Part shown: positions 48,880 to 61,797 of the stretch, piece after piece
Position numbering within the stretch: position 1 is the stretch's first letter
Layout of the letters: every line of letters begins with the position of its first letter
Source of the DNA: Pocillopora verrucosa
Lineage: Eukaryota; Cnidaria; Anthozoa; Scleractinia; Pocilloporidae
NCBI RefSeq assembly: GCF_036669915.1
Contig: NC_089312.1
Coordinates: 21,551,904 to 21,615,903, forward strand
Reading direction: 5' to 3'
Length of the DNA stretch: 64,000 nucleotides
Notes under the pieces: generated by a model
Databases searched by the model: none
The model's input: the letters and a program-made list of their open reading frames with translations, nothing else
What the model was told of the DNA's origin: nothing
Translations under genes and position numbers: made by a program

Positions 48880-49546
48880 TGCCTCGCATTAAAAGGTATG
48901 CGCAGAACTAATAATGATACGGAACACAAGTACCTGAAACAGACAGCAATTCTATCCAAGGGCATCAACGAGGCATAACTTTTGGACTTTAGCCAAATTA
49001 GAGCAAACTCGCTCTCGAGCTCACACTCCCTTCCACTAATCCCTTGCGGGTAAGCGTGCTGTCGTGCCCCGCGCGCGTTAGGTGATGCAGAGAAAGCGCT
49101 GCGTTCTCCCAATTTGTTACTCCAAGAAGAGATACATACATTCAACAAGAAGAAACACATGCAGACTCCTTGCGCCGGTTATTCAGACAAAGTTTAGCCG
49201 TTGTTTAACAAAAACGCGTTCTAAACCGTCTTGAAGGTAGCTGAACTTTTTATCTGAACTTTTATTTTTGTGAAAAATGTCAAATAGCGCCAAAAGCTAA
49301 TGGTGAAATACATTTATTTAATTCAATCAACTCTCTTATAGAGAATTCCCGAAGCCCAGTGCTAAAGTAAAACCGCGATTTGGTTTAGACCTGGTGTAAA
49401 TAACCGGCCTTTACTGTCAAACTCCTTTCACATTGGCGTGAGATACGAAATTCGTCATTACATTTTGAGCTATATTTCGTGATATTCAATACTACCTAAG
49501 TTGAATGACTAATTCAGTCACCAAAGAAAAAAAAACTCACAAATGA
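48880..49546 (+). repeat. Dispersed repeat, copy a (paired with 52005-52745)
   Basis: Shares long stretches with 52005-52745: cctcgcattaaaaggtat, catccaagggcatcaacgag, tttggactttagccaaat, gatgcagagaaagcgctgc, aatactacctaagttgaatg. The TRP-SPRY duplicate lies between the two copies. Confidence 0.8.
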
Positions 49547-51524
49547 GATAACAGCCAATCAGAAGGGAAGAAAATACAAAAAAAAAGGCAATGAGAACTC
49601 AGAGCTAAAAGAAGCAAACTACTTAGAGCACAGGGGAACGCGAGTTATCAAGTACTGATAGATATTAGTTGTGACTCTGATTAATAGAGAAAGTGGCGCG
49701 AGTATTATTAATTTATCACTCAGTAAAGTAAGAAAAACCAAAGCAATTCTGGGTTACCAACGACCTTATTGAAAACAGGTTTAAACCATTTACCAATCGG
49801 ATTAAGTTCAGTCTGGACAAAGAGTTCCTTCTTATTACTAAAATAACGCCACCAGTAGGGATGATAATTCTATTAGGTTGTGTCAGAACTCGATTACGGG
49901 AAGGCTGTAGTTCCTAACACAAGAAGTGTTCGCGAAACGTTGACTTCGCGTTTTTCTTTTTGCTTTTGATTCCTTCCTATAAATGATAGGCGTGGAAGAG
50001 TGAAGGCATAAGGATAGAGGATAGCCTTCTCATGTATGAGGGAGAGGAAGTTTGCAAGACGTGCAAGGATCACCCAACAGCCTCACAAAAGAATCATACT
50101 GCCAGTTGTCTTGATCCTTTCACTAAAGTTTCCCAGATTTGAGGAAAGAAATGTACCAAAACAATATGAACATGGTTTCTTGATTTTACTCATATTAGGT
50201 AGCTCCGATAAGAGATAGGAAAGAGTGTGCGAAAAGACAATAAAAAAAGCAGTTTGAACCAATCATTTTATGGTAACGCTTTCAAAGAATTCCTCTAAAG
50301 TTATAAAAAGTGGTAGTGTTAAATGGCACGGGTCTGAACGAATGAAATAATGTGTCGGTTGCATGCCAACGAGAAGTCGTAAAGGTACATCAACCGCCAT
50401 GAAAAATTTTGAAAAGCGAATGATTAAATAAATGGATAAATAAATGCAAAGAGGAAGGAATTTCCTTACCATAGCAACCCTTTTCGAATATAACGCGACA
50501 GAAACACACCAGGGGACCCACTAGGCCCAAACAGGATTAAAAATCTGTCTATTGTTCTTGTTATCGCAAAGATTTCTATTTTCAAGCTTTAAGAATGATC
50601 TTCTGTCGGAACTACTAGAAGAGCGAAACACAGTCATTAAACATTCTTCAATATTTAACCTACTGGCTACAAGCATTCAGTAGGTGGTAATTGCCAACGC
50701 CAGATAATGCTCCTATCAAACTACCCATTCTCATCCTTATTCTATTCTTATCCCTCATGTGAATTCCTTGTGGAACGATGTTTTTGATCATTTCTGGTTC
50801 CTTCTTTTTTCCTACTTTTAGGTTCTCATTTTGGGAACAGGAGAATGTCGAAGTCTAGAAATAAAGGTGGTGGAAAGAATTACGAATCACATGTCAATCG
50901 GAGCCGAGGGCGGTGGACTAACGACTGTATCGGGTACCATATCAACGGAAACGAATCGTATAGAATTTATTATTTGCGAAAGAGAGCTGTGCGAGCTATC
51001 ACCAATTCAGACTATCGAGTCTATTCCGCTCCTTTATTCTCCAAAAAGTATAGGGATTAAAGATATTTTCCAAGTCGATAGCTTTGAAATTGCTATATTC
51101 GTGTTTGATTATCATAATTACTTATTCCCCACATTGCCTCTCAATCTTTTTTTTTAACAAATAGCCAAATTCATTTCTATGGTACCAAAACAGCCAGTAA
51201 TTCTCAAACGCATTTGTGTCGTACAAATCTCAAGCAATTTACAATTCTCTATCAAGGTCCTAAAATTTGGAACTCTCTTCCTGTTTCAGTGACTCGTCAA
51301 GTCTTCTTAGTTTTACGACCAAAATGCAACACTTTTTACTCAAAAAATTACTGAATTAGCCAAGCGGCACATTCACAGCTCTTACTTCTTTCAATACATT
51401 GTTGTAAGTGGTGGCCTATCCCATAAGCCCAGTGCCTCATGAGGTCTACTCGCCGTATAATTGTAATTTTGTTGTTTATTTTTTTGAATTGTTACAAAGG
51501 CAAATAAAATGATGATCATGATGC
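49547..51524 (+). pseudogene. Segmental duplicate of TRP-SPRY exons 13-14 and introns
   Basis: Collinear with 24659-26625 over about 2 kb at high identity. Exon 13 copy (49990-50143) is 2 bases short and its donor GAG|GTAAG has become GAG|GAAAG. Exon 14 copy starts at 50822, loses one base near ggtggaaagaattacg, and is cut by a deletion of roughly 70-100 bp that removes its 3' end and donor. The LINE fragment of the parent intron is present too, so the duplication happened after that insertion. Clearly non-functional. Confidence 0.9.
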
Positions 51525-51830
51525 TTTTATTTGTTGGCCATCTAACAAACAATTATTCTAAGAGCGCGCGTTGGATATGAGATGACAGATTCCGATCTCT
51601 TGTTAATCAGAGGTTTTAGGTTCATAATGGTGGTTCATATGTAACTTAAAACCAACAATGTGTCTGGGTGTGAATGGCCATCACAAAGAGTAAGCTGGTG
51701 CTTGAGCCTAAGCTCTTTATCAGAATCGCTCTAACGAAGGGCTCACGTTCGGAAAGTCAACCATCGAATCTTTTTATGTTGCACAATTCACAGTAGTAGT
51801 GGTAGTAGATGTAGTAGTAGTAGATCTTTA
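51525..51830 (+). repeat. Dispersed repeat plus trinucleotide tract
   Basis: 51665-51800 is the second copy of the 46410-46560 repeat. 51792-51826 is a GTA/AGT-type trinucleotide run (agtagtagtggtagtag...). Confidence 0.65.
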
Positions 51831-52004
51831 TTTAAACTCGGTTAAGAATCTTCAGTTATACTAATAGTATTTTAATTACAATCATTTGTAAAAATTAAAA
51901 TTTACAAGATTGCCGAGTGGGAATCGAATGTTTCAAGTGCGCGGTTGATTTCCTTCTTAAATTACCCAATTGATCTAATCGCCCTAATATCAGTTCTCAG
52001 GAAG

Positions 52005-52745
52005 AGAATTCCTCGCATTAAAAGGTATACGAAGAATTAATAACGATATGGAACACAAATACATGCAACAGACAACAATCCCATCCAAGGGCATCAACGA
52101 GGTGTAAATTTTGGACTTTAGCCAAATAAAAGCAAACTCGTTCTCGAGCTCACGCTCCCTCCCCATTAATCCCTTGAGGGTGAGTGTGTTGTCGTGCCCC
52201 GTGCGCATTAGATGAGCGGAAAGTGACCTCCATGAACAAGATTGAAAAGCGTAGGTGATGCAGAGAAAGCGCTGCATTCTCCCAACTCGTCACTCCATGA
52301 AGAGATACATACGTTCAACATGAAAAAACAAATGCAGACCCTTTGCGCCGGTTATTCAAACAAAGCCAGTTTAGCCGTTGTTTAACAAAACCGCGTTCTA
52401 CACCATCTTCAAGGTAGTCGAACCCTTCATCTAAACTATCACTTTGGTAAAAAATGTCAAGAGCGCCGAAAGCTAATGGTGAAATACAGTTATTTAATGA
52501 AATAAACTCTCTTATAGAGAATCCCCGAGGCCCACTGCTTACGTAAATCCGCGGTTTGGTTTAGACCTGATGTTAATAACCTGCCCTTCCTGTCCAACTC
52601 CTTTCACACTAGAGTATATAAAATACGATATTCGTCATTACATTTTGAGCCATATTTCGTAATGTTCAATACTACCTAAGTTGAATGAGATGACAAAATA
52701 CTAGTTCGGTCACAAAAGAAAAAAAACCACACACACTAATGAAAT
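52005..52745 (+). repeat. Dispersed repeat, copy b (paired with 48880-49546)
   Basis: Second copy of the repeat that begins cctcgcattaaaaggtat. It has an extra 40-50 bp (gatgagcggaaagtgacctc...) relative to copy a. A shorter third relative is at 34255-34570. Confidence 0.8.
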
Positions 52746-53794
52746 AGGAACAGGAATGGTTAAGATTGAAAAAGGTTAAAACAGTTCAGCGGTTAAGTAT
52801 ATGCAAGATGTACACCCCTCGACTAAGTTTTGTATTTGCAACTGTGTCTAACGTGTAAAACGGTTGGAATTCCAGACATGGTGTGATACCAACAGTTATT
52901 TAACAATTTTTTATGCTTTTAGATCATTTGCTTGCGTATTGATGTGATTCATCATCAGTTGTTTCCAGAGACTCTAGGGAGGAGGAAGTGAGGTTATGGC
53001 TGAGTGTGTGCTTCAAAGAGAAGAGCTACAGTGTCGAAAATGCAAACGGTTGCTTTTGAAGTATTTTGAAATCGTGGCTTCACTCGCGCCCTTAATTGTA
53101 TCGCAACCATACCCTTAAGACGAATGGAGGGTTGGCTGTTAAAATTAACCATATTTCAAGCATACTCTCTCGAATCCACCCCAGTCGTCTTCCCTTAATA
53201 TGATAAAAAGCTTTACCAACACGTACTGTTCTACGCATTCTTTAATTGTAAGGATAACTTCAAATTTCGTCTAAAAGCTAATCATTCTTACCACTCTTAG
53301 TCTGGAGAAAGTAAAATTTTATAGTAAAATTGATTTCACTGTCAAAATAACAATTAACAGCGTAAACGGACATTATTGGTTCTTCAAAACGTACTAGTTT
53401 TTGAGAGCTCCACTTCATGAACACTGTTCGCACACAGACTGGTTTAAGAGCTCATTTATCTGCCAAATAAAAGTTATTCTTTGTACACTTTGACGGCTCC
53501 CCTTATCTTCATAATTGACTATTTACAAGACGAAGACGAGAGTAAACAGTGACGAACTGCACCAAAAATAGTGATGAACAGAACCAAAAAACACGATCAC
53601 TGATCATGGCCGCTTTCGTCTGGGAACCATTGGCAACGTGTTTCTTGCGTTGGAGTCTCGGTGCGACAAAGCAGTTCCTAATCGTGGTAACCAAAGATTT
53701 ATCTCAGAGTTTTTTTTCAAAACGTATTTCCTTAGAAAATAAACTAGAAAATAATGTATATTTTTATACATAAAGCCAAGTGGTGTGGATGTAA
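52746..53794. other. Downstream of MAP2K5; no gene seen
   Basis: Presumably includes the MAP2K5 3'-UTR next to 53794. I found no canonical poly(A) hexamer on the minus strand close to the stop. No other exon-like sequence. Confidence 0.45.
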
Positions 53795-56700
53795 TCAGGA
53801 TGATTCAGAATTAGGTGAGTCCATACTCTGTGCACATGACCGTCTCTGTTCCAGCTGGCGACAAACCCACATAGATATCATATCCACATTACCATCATCA
53901 TTTGATGCAATGAAAGGATGAGCCTGCAGTTCACAGAAAACACAAACAGATTTGGTAAGCGAATGAATCGTGATAACAACAAGAGGGAAAATATGAGACA
54001 AACTCAATGTGTGCATACTTGAGATAATTAATTTTGACTCACCAAAACCGCTTCTGGAGTCAATCTCGATATGGGATTTTTCTGCATGCTAATAGAAAAT
54101 TAAAATAGTCTTATGTGTAGTAAATGATATTTCAGAGAAAACACACAACCGCGAGGACGTAAAGAAATTCAGTCCAGGGTGTGTTAATTGGCACCTGTCA
54201 AGTAACGCACCCTTTCCCCCACCCCCACGCACAACACGATGATCTTAGAAATCAATAACGTACCATTGAGACACGAAATCCACAAAAGCTGGTGAGAATT
54301 TATCCTCAGGTAGCCGTGGCGGGTTCTTGAGATGAGGAGAGAAACAAACAAATAACAAACTATGCAAATAACTACGCATCCTTCAGCAGAGCAAGGACTG
54401 TAAAGCAAAAGTGAAGTACATGACTGGGAGATCACATATGATAATGACCTTCCCTTTCGGGGTAACATAGCAAGAAATATGAGCACCTTCCCAGAAAAAC
54501 AATTGAACATGAAATGAAGAACAAGACACAATTTGCTCACCTCGTGAACGATGCATTGAAGTAACGCTATTGGCTGTGAAAAGAATCACAAAAGGCTGGT
54601 CTTAACCCAGGTTTTCAAGCTGTTATCATAGCTTATGATGTCACTGTTGTTTTCACTATTGTTTACTAATTGGTGGCGATGGTAAAAAGACCTTAGAGTG
54701 TAGTTTCAAGCTATTTTTCATATATATTAATATCAACTATTTTCAACCACTCTCTTTCGTTATATTGTAACTTCGATCAAATTAAATGAAACTGAACTTT
54801 ACGTCTTAATAATCACAGTAAAAGTTAGGGATTACTGCAGTGTAATACGTCGAGACTACAGTACCACCTACCAACTAGATACTTCTCGCTAAAGCGAATT
54901 AGTCAAAATCAATAATATGTTACAAAAATTTCCAATAAAATTGCAATGTTACCAGAAACGTTTCGGCGCCTCCATGACTCTCCTGTTAAACAAAAAATGC
55001 ATTAAAAAAATCAGAAGAAATTAGTCACATTTTAAAGATTCCTGTAGAAAGACAGTTAAAAACCACCGAACTATTTTTAAACAACCACCATAAATTAAAC
55101 CTCTTACCGTTGGGTAAGGAAACCTTCCCAAAGCCATCTGCAATAAAAATGAAAGTTTAAAAAAATCGAGTTTCAGTTTGTTTCAATCAAGGTGTTTTCA
55201 CTGCGAAACGATCAATTCAGTCAAAAAACCTTGGATGTTTCTTTACCTCAAGAAGAGACACGCCAAGACTCCAGAGCTCCGATCGAATGCTGTATTCATC
55301 TCCTTGTATGCGTTCGGGCTGAGGTAAGAGATACGAGAGTAATGAATCGCAAAGGAAAGTCAAGCGAGCTGTTAATTGTGCACCAGAGAGCAGGGAACTC
55401 TCTTGCTACAACGCTGAATTCTTTGGGTTTATTTCGATGGCCTGAACCATTTTTATTAAGACATCGAAAATATTCCCCAGCCTCTACATTGTTTTTCAAA
55501 AACTTGGTCAAAATGTGAGCGATAAGCGCATAGTATAAGTCTTACAGGGAGAGAATCAAGATAAGAGATTGCACAACCCACATAGGCCTTCCCTCTGACT
55601 GAAGCCTCTGTTTACTTATTTTTTGAGATAAATCCCATTTTCGGAGAGATCCCCGGAGGATCTATAAATTACTGAAGGAGTGAGTTCCTATGTCGTGAAT
55701 TTTGAGCACAATGTGGAGTTAAAATGAGTCGTCTATTGGTCCTCGCCGAAACATTCAAGTAATGTGCGACATAATGTAACATCGTTCTGAGCAAATCAGA
55801 TGCAGTGATTTCTCAATAAAAGTAAATGAATAGATGAAAAAATAAAAAATAAAAAATAACTGCACCTCTCAAAAAAAAAAAGAAACCTCTACTGTATAAT
55901 GTTAAAACTTCAACTCACCGCCATGTAAGCATGAGTTCCAACATAAGTTGTTGCAATTGAATTGACCAGCTGTAAAGAAAGCAACAATTTTGTGAAATGA
56001 AATTCTAACTAAAAAAAAATTTAGCTATGTACACCTTTTTTTAAATCAGTGTCCAAATTTACTAACCTGTCGACTGACACCAAAGTCACATAATTTCACT
56101 TGACCTCTTGTGCTCACCAAAATATTAGAGGGTTTCACATCTACAATAAGAACATGAAGTCATTAGTCTGACCGTGAGGGGCTCTGTTGAAACGTAAGAG
56201 AATGGAACTCTTGATAAATTACTAATGTATTATACCATGTATTACCAACCTCTGTGCATAATTTTTAGCTCCCACAAATAAAGGAGTCCTTTGACCACCT
56301 ATAAATCATGAAAAATAGTCAGAATAAAGTTACATGTACATGCAGCTATGAACTGTTTAAGAGATGTTTGATTAAAAAAATTTAAAAAAAGATTTTAAGA
56401 GCACTCACTGAAACTGCAATTCTTCCCAGAACTGGTTCAGGAATCCAGCCATACTGGTCAAGAGAACCACCTTAAAAAAAAAAAAATGAAAAAAAATTGG
56501 TCAATAAACTGGTTCTATTTAGATTTGTAAGGTGTTGACCTTAAATGGAAACTAGCGTTTTACTTTTACAAAAAATGTTTGCTTTCAACTGGTGGTTAAC
56601 AAAAGGTCATGTGCGTTACCTGTACATGGTTGATTTATGTGTAATAGCAGAAGTGTGGTTTTGAAATAGAGAGTACACCCACCTACAATAATAGGCTTTA

Positions 56701-59700
56701 AAAGCCTTAGGATTTAACAAATTTCTGAACTAGTCCCCATATACAAAACATGGTCCTGCAATATTAGCTAGTTCTATGAACTTCAAGGAGCAAGGAGGTT
56801 AATTTGCACAGTTCTTAATGCCTATCATACAGTTCTTACCATCCATATATTCTGTACAAATTGATATCCTATGAGAAAATACACCAAATGAAACCAAATC
56901 AATATTCAGTTGGTAATAGCATCATTAAAATTAATACCAGCATTTTTTCACCTAGTAATAATATTGTTGTGGCTTGCTTTTATACACCTATATGCTGGAG
57001 TTTACAGTAAACAAACTAGTGAAATATATGTCTCAATCTAAAATTTCTTTTAGCCTTTGCTGGCTAGTATTTTTTTTAAGGCTGACTGATTGAAAAATCT
57101 CTAGAGAACACCATAGAGTGTAAAAAGAGAGGATAGCAATGCAGTTAATTTGACTGAAAGGATACCATACCTATTTTCAACAAAAAATGCTCCATAGAAT
57201 TCAATAATGAATGGTGAAGAGCACTGAAAAAAAATAGCAGTTGAAAAAAGACAATAATTAGTATCGAACAATCACATAGATGTTGAACAATAAAATAATG
57301 TACAAAACAACTTTACCTGAAAAAGTATTTCCAATTCAGAAATGATCTGTTTCTGTACATCAGGAGTTACATCTAAAGGAATCACCTGAAGATAATATCA
57401 TTCAGCTCTTAATATACTTTTACTGCAAAAAGTTTTTAACTTCAACAGATCCAATAACTTTACTGAAAACATACATGTATAACACAAGTAAATTTATACA
57501 TCAATTTAAACTCATAGCAAAGTTACAAATTAAATTAATAAATTAGGAACTTGCACTCTGTCAGTTCAAAGCATTTAAAAAAAAAATCATTTAACATGTA
57601 AATTTTCCGCAAAAGCAATTTATTAGAAGTGTGTAAAAAATGGAACTGTTGTGAGTAATCAAGAGGGGATAACACAAACCTACCCTCAAAGCACATCCAG
57701 ACACTCACCTTAACTGCAATAATTCTGCTTGTGCTTGTGTGTAATGCCCTAAACAGAACAATAGCCATGAGCAAATGAAAAAAACAAAGGCTCAGCTGCA
57801 ATTGACAGAATGGTTCTTTGAGTATGTTTTCAATCACAGTGCTCAAAAGTAACACAAGTTTTTTTACAGTTATATGCTAAGTAAAGAGAAAATTTGTATA
57901 CATGAAGTGGTTACAGCACTTACAGTTCATTTGGCAATAGATGTTCAAAATTTAAAATCAAATTAAGAGTGAATAACCCACCTATAAACTGTTCCTCCAT
58001 TTCCATGGCCCAAAATGTCTAGATGCTGTATGTCAGTGTGAGATACCTACAGATGCATCAGTGCATACAGTTAGGGGGCTAGAAATTATTTAATCCTAAA
58101 AGTTCAATCAATTTTTGTTACATAAAACAAGTGCATTTGAATTATGCTACTAATCATAACCATTGCAAATTTCTCACATATTATAGGTGAATTTGCAGCT
58201 TCATTTTTCACTAATCATTTTGTACAGTACTATTGTAATCAGACAGTTGGCTGTAATCGGACACCTGTTATCAGACAGTTGAAGCAGCCAATCATACTAA
58301 GTCCACTAATAGCTAGTCCACCAATCACAGAAATGACCAAAACAATCATTGATAGCAACAATCACTTATCCAAAGAAAAACTGGGGAATTTCCAAAATGG
58401 AGGAATTTTTAACTAAAGACATTGTATCCACTGGAGATATTCTCAGTGTATTTGCCTTTTCAGAAATTGAAATCATTATGGTGATGACTAATTGGTGACA
58501 GGACTTCTTGTCGTCCAATACTGTCTGTAATCATACTTGTGATTAACAAAAATTGGATACCCACTTCATGGTCGTCCAATTTTGTTAATCACTTGTATGA
58601 TTACAGAGCAAATTTCCACAACTGTCAGGCTACTTCATTCCAATCTTGCACTCATATCAGAATATGTTTCAACTTTTGTTGAAATCTCCTTAAACCACAC
58701 AGGTGTACAGTATGTCAGCCAAAAAGGTTCACTTTATGCAATTAAGTGTATTGTATCTCATTTCACATTATTTTCCATGGTGTAACAATTCTTTCAGAGC
58801 AATTTGATTTTCAATTTCCTTTGTCTTCTAATTTAATTGTATAGTCTTACCCTTCAAGACAATAGATAACTCATACAAAATAAAATGTATTTTGAAAAAA
58901 TTTTTAATCAAAGGAAATTTTTTGATACAATAAATGTATATTTTCCATTTTTCAAAGTTCATCCATTCTTTTTACTTCTTTTAATTAGCACCTCTTTTTG
59001 GTGACATTTTCCTTAGATAAACTTGCTTCAGGCTTTTGTAGATACTTTTTTTTAGCAGGAACCAATTACTGGAAATTCACCTCTCTTACCTGACCATTTG
59101 CTAAGATAATCCTTATGTCCCCCCTCTCTGGTTTGTGTGAGCTTAAAGACAAGAAATGGTGTAAGACAAAAACTGACCAACAATTGTCTTAACCTGTGCT
59201 GATCAGAGAAAGTTGGTTGACATAAATGAAATTCAGCTTAATAACTAGCTGTATAAAAACAACTAACCTTTCTGAAGGGAGACTAGCATTAGTTGGCATG
59301 GCATTGTTTACTGGAGCTGCCTTTGTGTTAACCTAGACAAAATGTTCAGACACACAATTTTCAATTATTAGTTCAGCTCGCAATAATGTTACTTTCTGAA
59401 AGTCTATGAATTAATTCAAAGCTAGAGGAAAATGTTATTTATGAATAAATGGCTCTAGCTGACAGCTCTGAAGAATGTACATGTAAATTAGAACTATCCT
59501 GACTGTAGTTCACATCTGCCATGTCTACCTACATGTAATAACTGCACTTACAGTCAGTCCACAAAAATTCCTCCTTCTTGAAGTTCTACAAGCTGTACAA
59601 GGAAAAATTTGATGTACAATTAGCTTTAAAATCATTTTCAAGATCTGACTCAAAAAGTTTTAATGGAAATCAGTTTAAGTCATATAAGACTAATTTCAAA

Positions 59701-61620
59701 ATAAAAACAAGTTTATAATCAAAAGTTCTTATCTTGAGTTAAATTTGAAGCACATAATATACATTGTTACTTTCTGTGTACATAAAAAATAAAACAAGAA
59801 TGCACATTTAAAAATACAGTTCATATATAGGTAACACCATCCAATCAAATACCTTTTGGATAAACCATTAATGGCTCCAGTGGTACTCCTCTTCTCTGCC
59901 TTTCACAGTTCATCCACATGTGCTTTTTGTAGAAAAAATTTTGACAACACAAACATTACAGAAATATGTTCATGTACACAGTCATTATTGATCCTAGTAA
60001 ATTTAAAATTATGGTAATTTAAATTATCTATGACTTTAAAATTGAGTAAATTGTTGAAGAAGGCTCAGAATCAAGTGTCACTTCAACATATTTTAAATGT
60101 TCAGCAAACATCTCTAGATAAGGACTCAAGGGCATCATTTTGCATTCCCTTAAGATTGAAGTATTGAAGGTAGATGCATCTGCCTCTGTTTATAATGGTA
60201 TCACATTTTCAATGAGTTGTACACCACCAAAAGTTAAACAAATATTAAGAAACCTATACTCTTATGCTAGCCAAGATGGATGAATTCTGACAATCACTTT
60301 TTTGCCACCTATCACAATTGGACTTTGCATCAATTTTAAATATAATCCAGTCAATATAACCATTATCATGATAATTTACCCCATTGATCATGGCCTGAAG
60401 TTCTTCATCACCCCTAACAGTGATTCTATCTCCTTCTTCATCTTCATCTATTTCCAGTGGAAAAAAACACAATAGTGGAAAACTTGAATGGATAAAATTC
60501 AATATTCTAGAATATGCTGCAGCTTTAAATCTAAGACTCTCAAGAAAGCAAACACAAACCTTGATAATTGTTATTATTTTTCCCCAGTATGAAAGCACAG
60601 GTATATACTGATTGATGAATGTAATCTTCATATAGTTCAATTTACATACTTTTCATCATTATTACAAAAGTCCCTGAACACATCAGCAATGTGGACTTGT
60701 ATTTTATGTTGACCTTTTCAGTGTGGAACAGAAAGCTCCAGACAGATTGTTCATAATAGCATGGTTCAGTTCTACTAGTTTTTAAGTAATGACTGTACAT
60801 ACATTCAAATGCAGTGGCTGTAGCATGAGGCATCACCTGAGATATCGCCTCCTGCAAAACAACAAAACACCTCATTAGTGAGCAAAAGTGGAGGTAGAGA
60901 GGTTGATCAGCATAAATAATGTACATGAAAGAAGCTTAATCCGTTTTTGACACTAGAAGCAAATCACATGATTTGGAATTAATTATTACTATTATTTCAG
61001 TTTAATAGCTGCATGTTTGAATTTTCTCTAGCCATTTAAGGTATCAATTACTTTTGAATCATTACAAGTGTAATGAAGAAATGTCGACTGTCGAGCACAT
61101 TGGATTCAAATTGTGAAAGATAATTAAATAAATGCAACAACGACATGGTTTTCTGGTAATTAGTATCCATGAAAGTATTACGAGAAGACAGAAATATAGT
61201 AAGAAGTAACTCAAAATGAAGAATGCCTCAATCTGGCTAACTGTTTCCTCGTGGTTATATGTTCTTTAACTAAGCTTGTATGTCACTTGATAGTGAATCA
61301 CATTGATGGCAATTTATCGTCGCAAATGGGTTTACCTTTCCAGCTTTTCCAAAAGCAAGAGCATGAATTAAAATAAAAAGGCTAAGCACTTAGTAATTTT
61401 TCAATTTTTCGTGTCTCCTGGTGTAGTTTTCAGCCACGGCCAAGCACTGACACTTGAACCTACATCTGTAACATGTCATTAAATTGCGGTTGAAAGAAGC
61501 TCTAAATATCAACAAACATACCAACACATCTCGAAAAATAATATTGTGATTAGCTGTCCAGTCTACAGCTTCCCCTTCATCAGGAACAATGCGCATCACC
61601 AGCGAAGGTGACAAGGACAT
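53795..61620 (-). CDS. MAP2K5: MAP2K5 (MEK5), dual-specificity MAP kinase kinase
   Basis: Complete gene, 23 exons, 445 residues (human MEK5 is 448). Exons: 61620-61522, 60851-60803, 60447-60380, 59922-59853, 59592-59552, 59332-59268, 59141-59090, 58046-57982, 57748-57709, 57385-57317, 57223-57171, 56868-56840, 56470-56409, 56298-56250, 56140-56067, 55969-55919, 55318-55247, 55137-55108, 54982-54953, 54573-54541, 54325-54264, 54088-54043, 53923-53795. The N-terminal PB1 domain has the acidic OPCA stretch ([17 protein letters not shown]), which in MEK5 docks MEKK2/3 and ERK5. The kinase shows [15 protein letters not shown] (catalytic Lys), MHRDVKPSN, CDFG, the activation loop [10 protein letters not shown] with both phospho-acceptors, and APERI-type MAPERI. 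Role: phosphorylates ERK5 in stress and growth signalling. One oddity: the subdomain IX Asp (SDVWSLG) is Glu here (SELWSLG). Confidence 0.96.
58225..58610. repeat. MITE-like inverted repeats in a MAP2K5 intron
   Basis: 58526-58557 (tgtaatcatacttgtgatta...) and 58575-58605 (...ttaatcacttgtatgattaca) are near-perfect inverted arms around a short loop. The 10-mer gtcgtccaat is repeated at 58511 and 58571, and related ctgtaatcggac/gtaatcagacagttg motifs lie at 58228-58280. Probably a small DNA-transposon relic. Confidence 0.6.
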
Positions 61621-61662
61621 AAGGCGAAAGAGTCATTTCATTTCAAGAACTTTCTAGCTGCC
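61621..61662. promoter_or_regulatory. Divergent promoter region, MAP2K5 / TSPO
   Basis: The MAP2K5 start codon (61620, minus) and the presumed first transcribed exon of TSPO (plus, donor at 61798) are only tens of bases apart. The real promoter must overlap the leaders of both. No TATA box seen. Inferred from gene arrangement only. Confidence 0.45.
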
Positions 61663-61797
61663 TTGTCCATCATGCAGAAAAGTGAAGGGCGTTTGATCGC
61701 CGGAAGATATGACGGCCGAGAGAGACTAGGCTCAGATTTGTCTCCAGCCCTCTTAACATCACTACGTAGTTGCAAAACAATTTCAGGAGCATATAAG
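61663..61797 (+). other. Probable non-coding first exon of TSPO
   Basis: Ends in AAG|GTAGGC, a good donor. Open from ATG at 61663, but joining it to the TSPO exon at 63166 puts that frame out of register (a TAA soon follows), so it is best read as 5'-UTR with an upstream ORF. It could instead be an independent short transcript. Confidence 0.4.

Noticed and set aside
58144..58785. Plus-strand ORFs inside a MAP2K5 intron
   Set aside because: Fall in the MITE-like repeat and AT-rich intron; no gene evidence.
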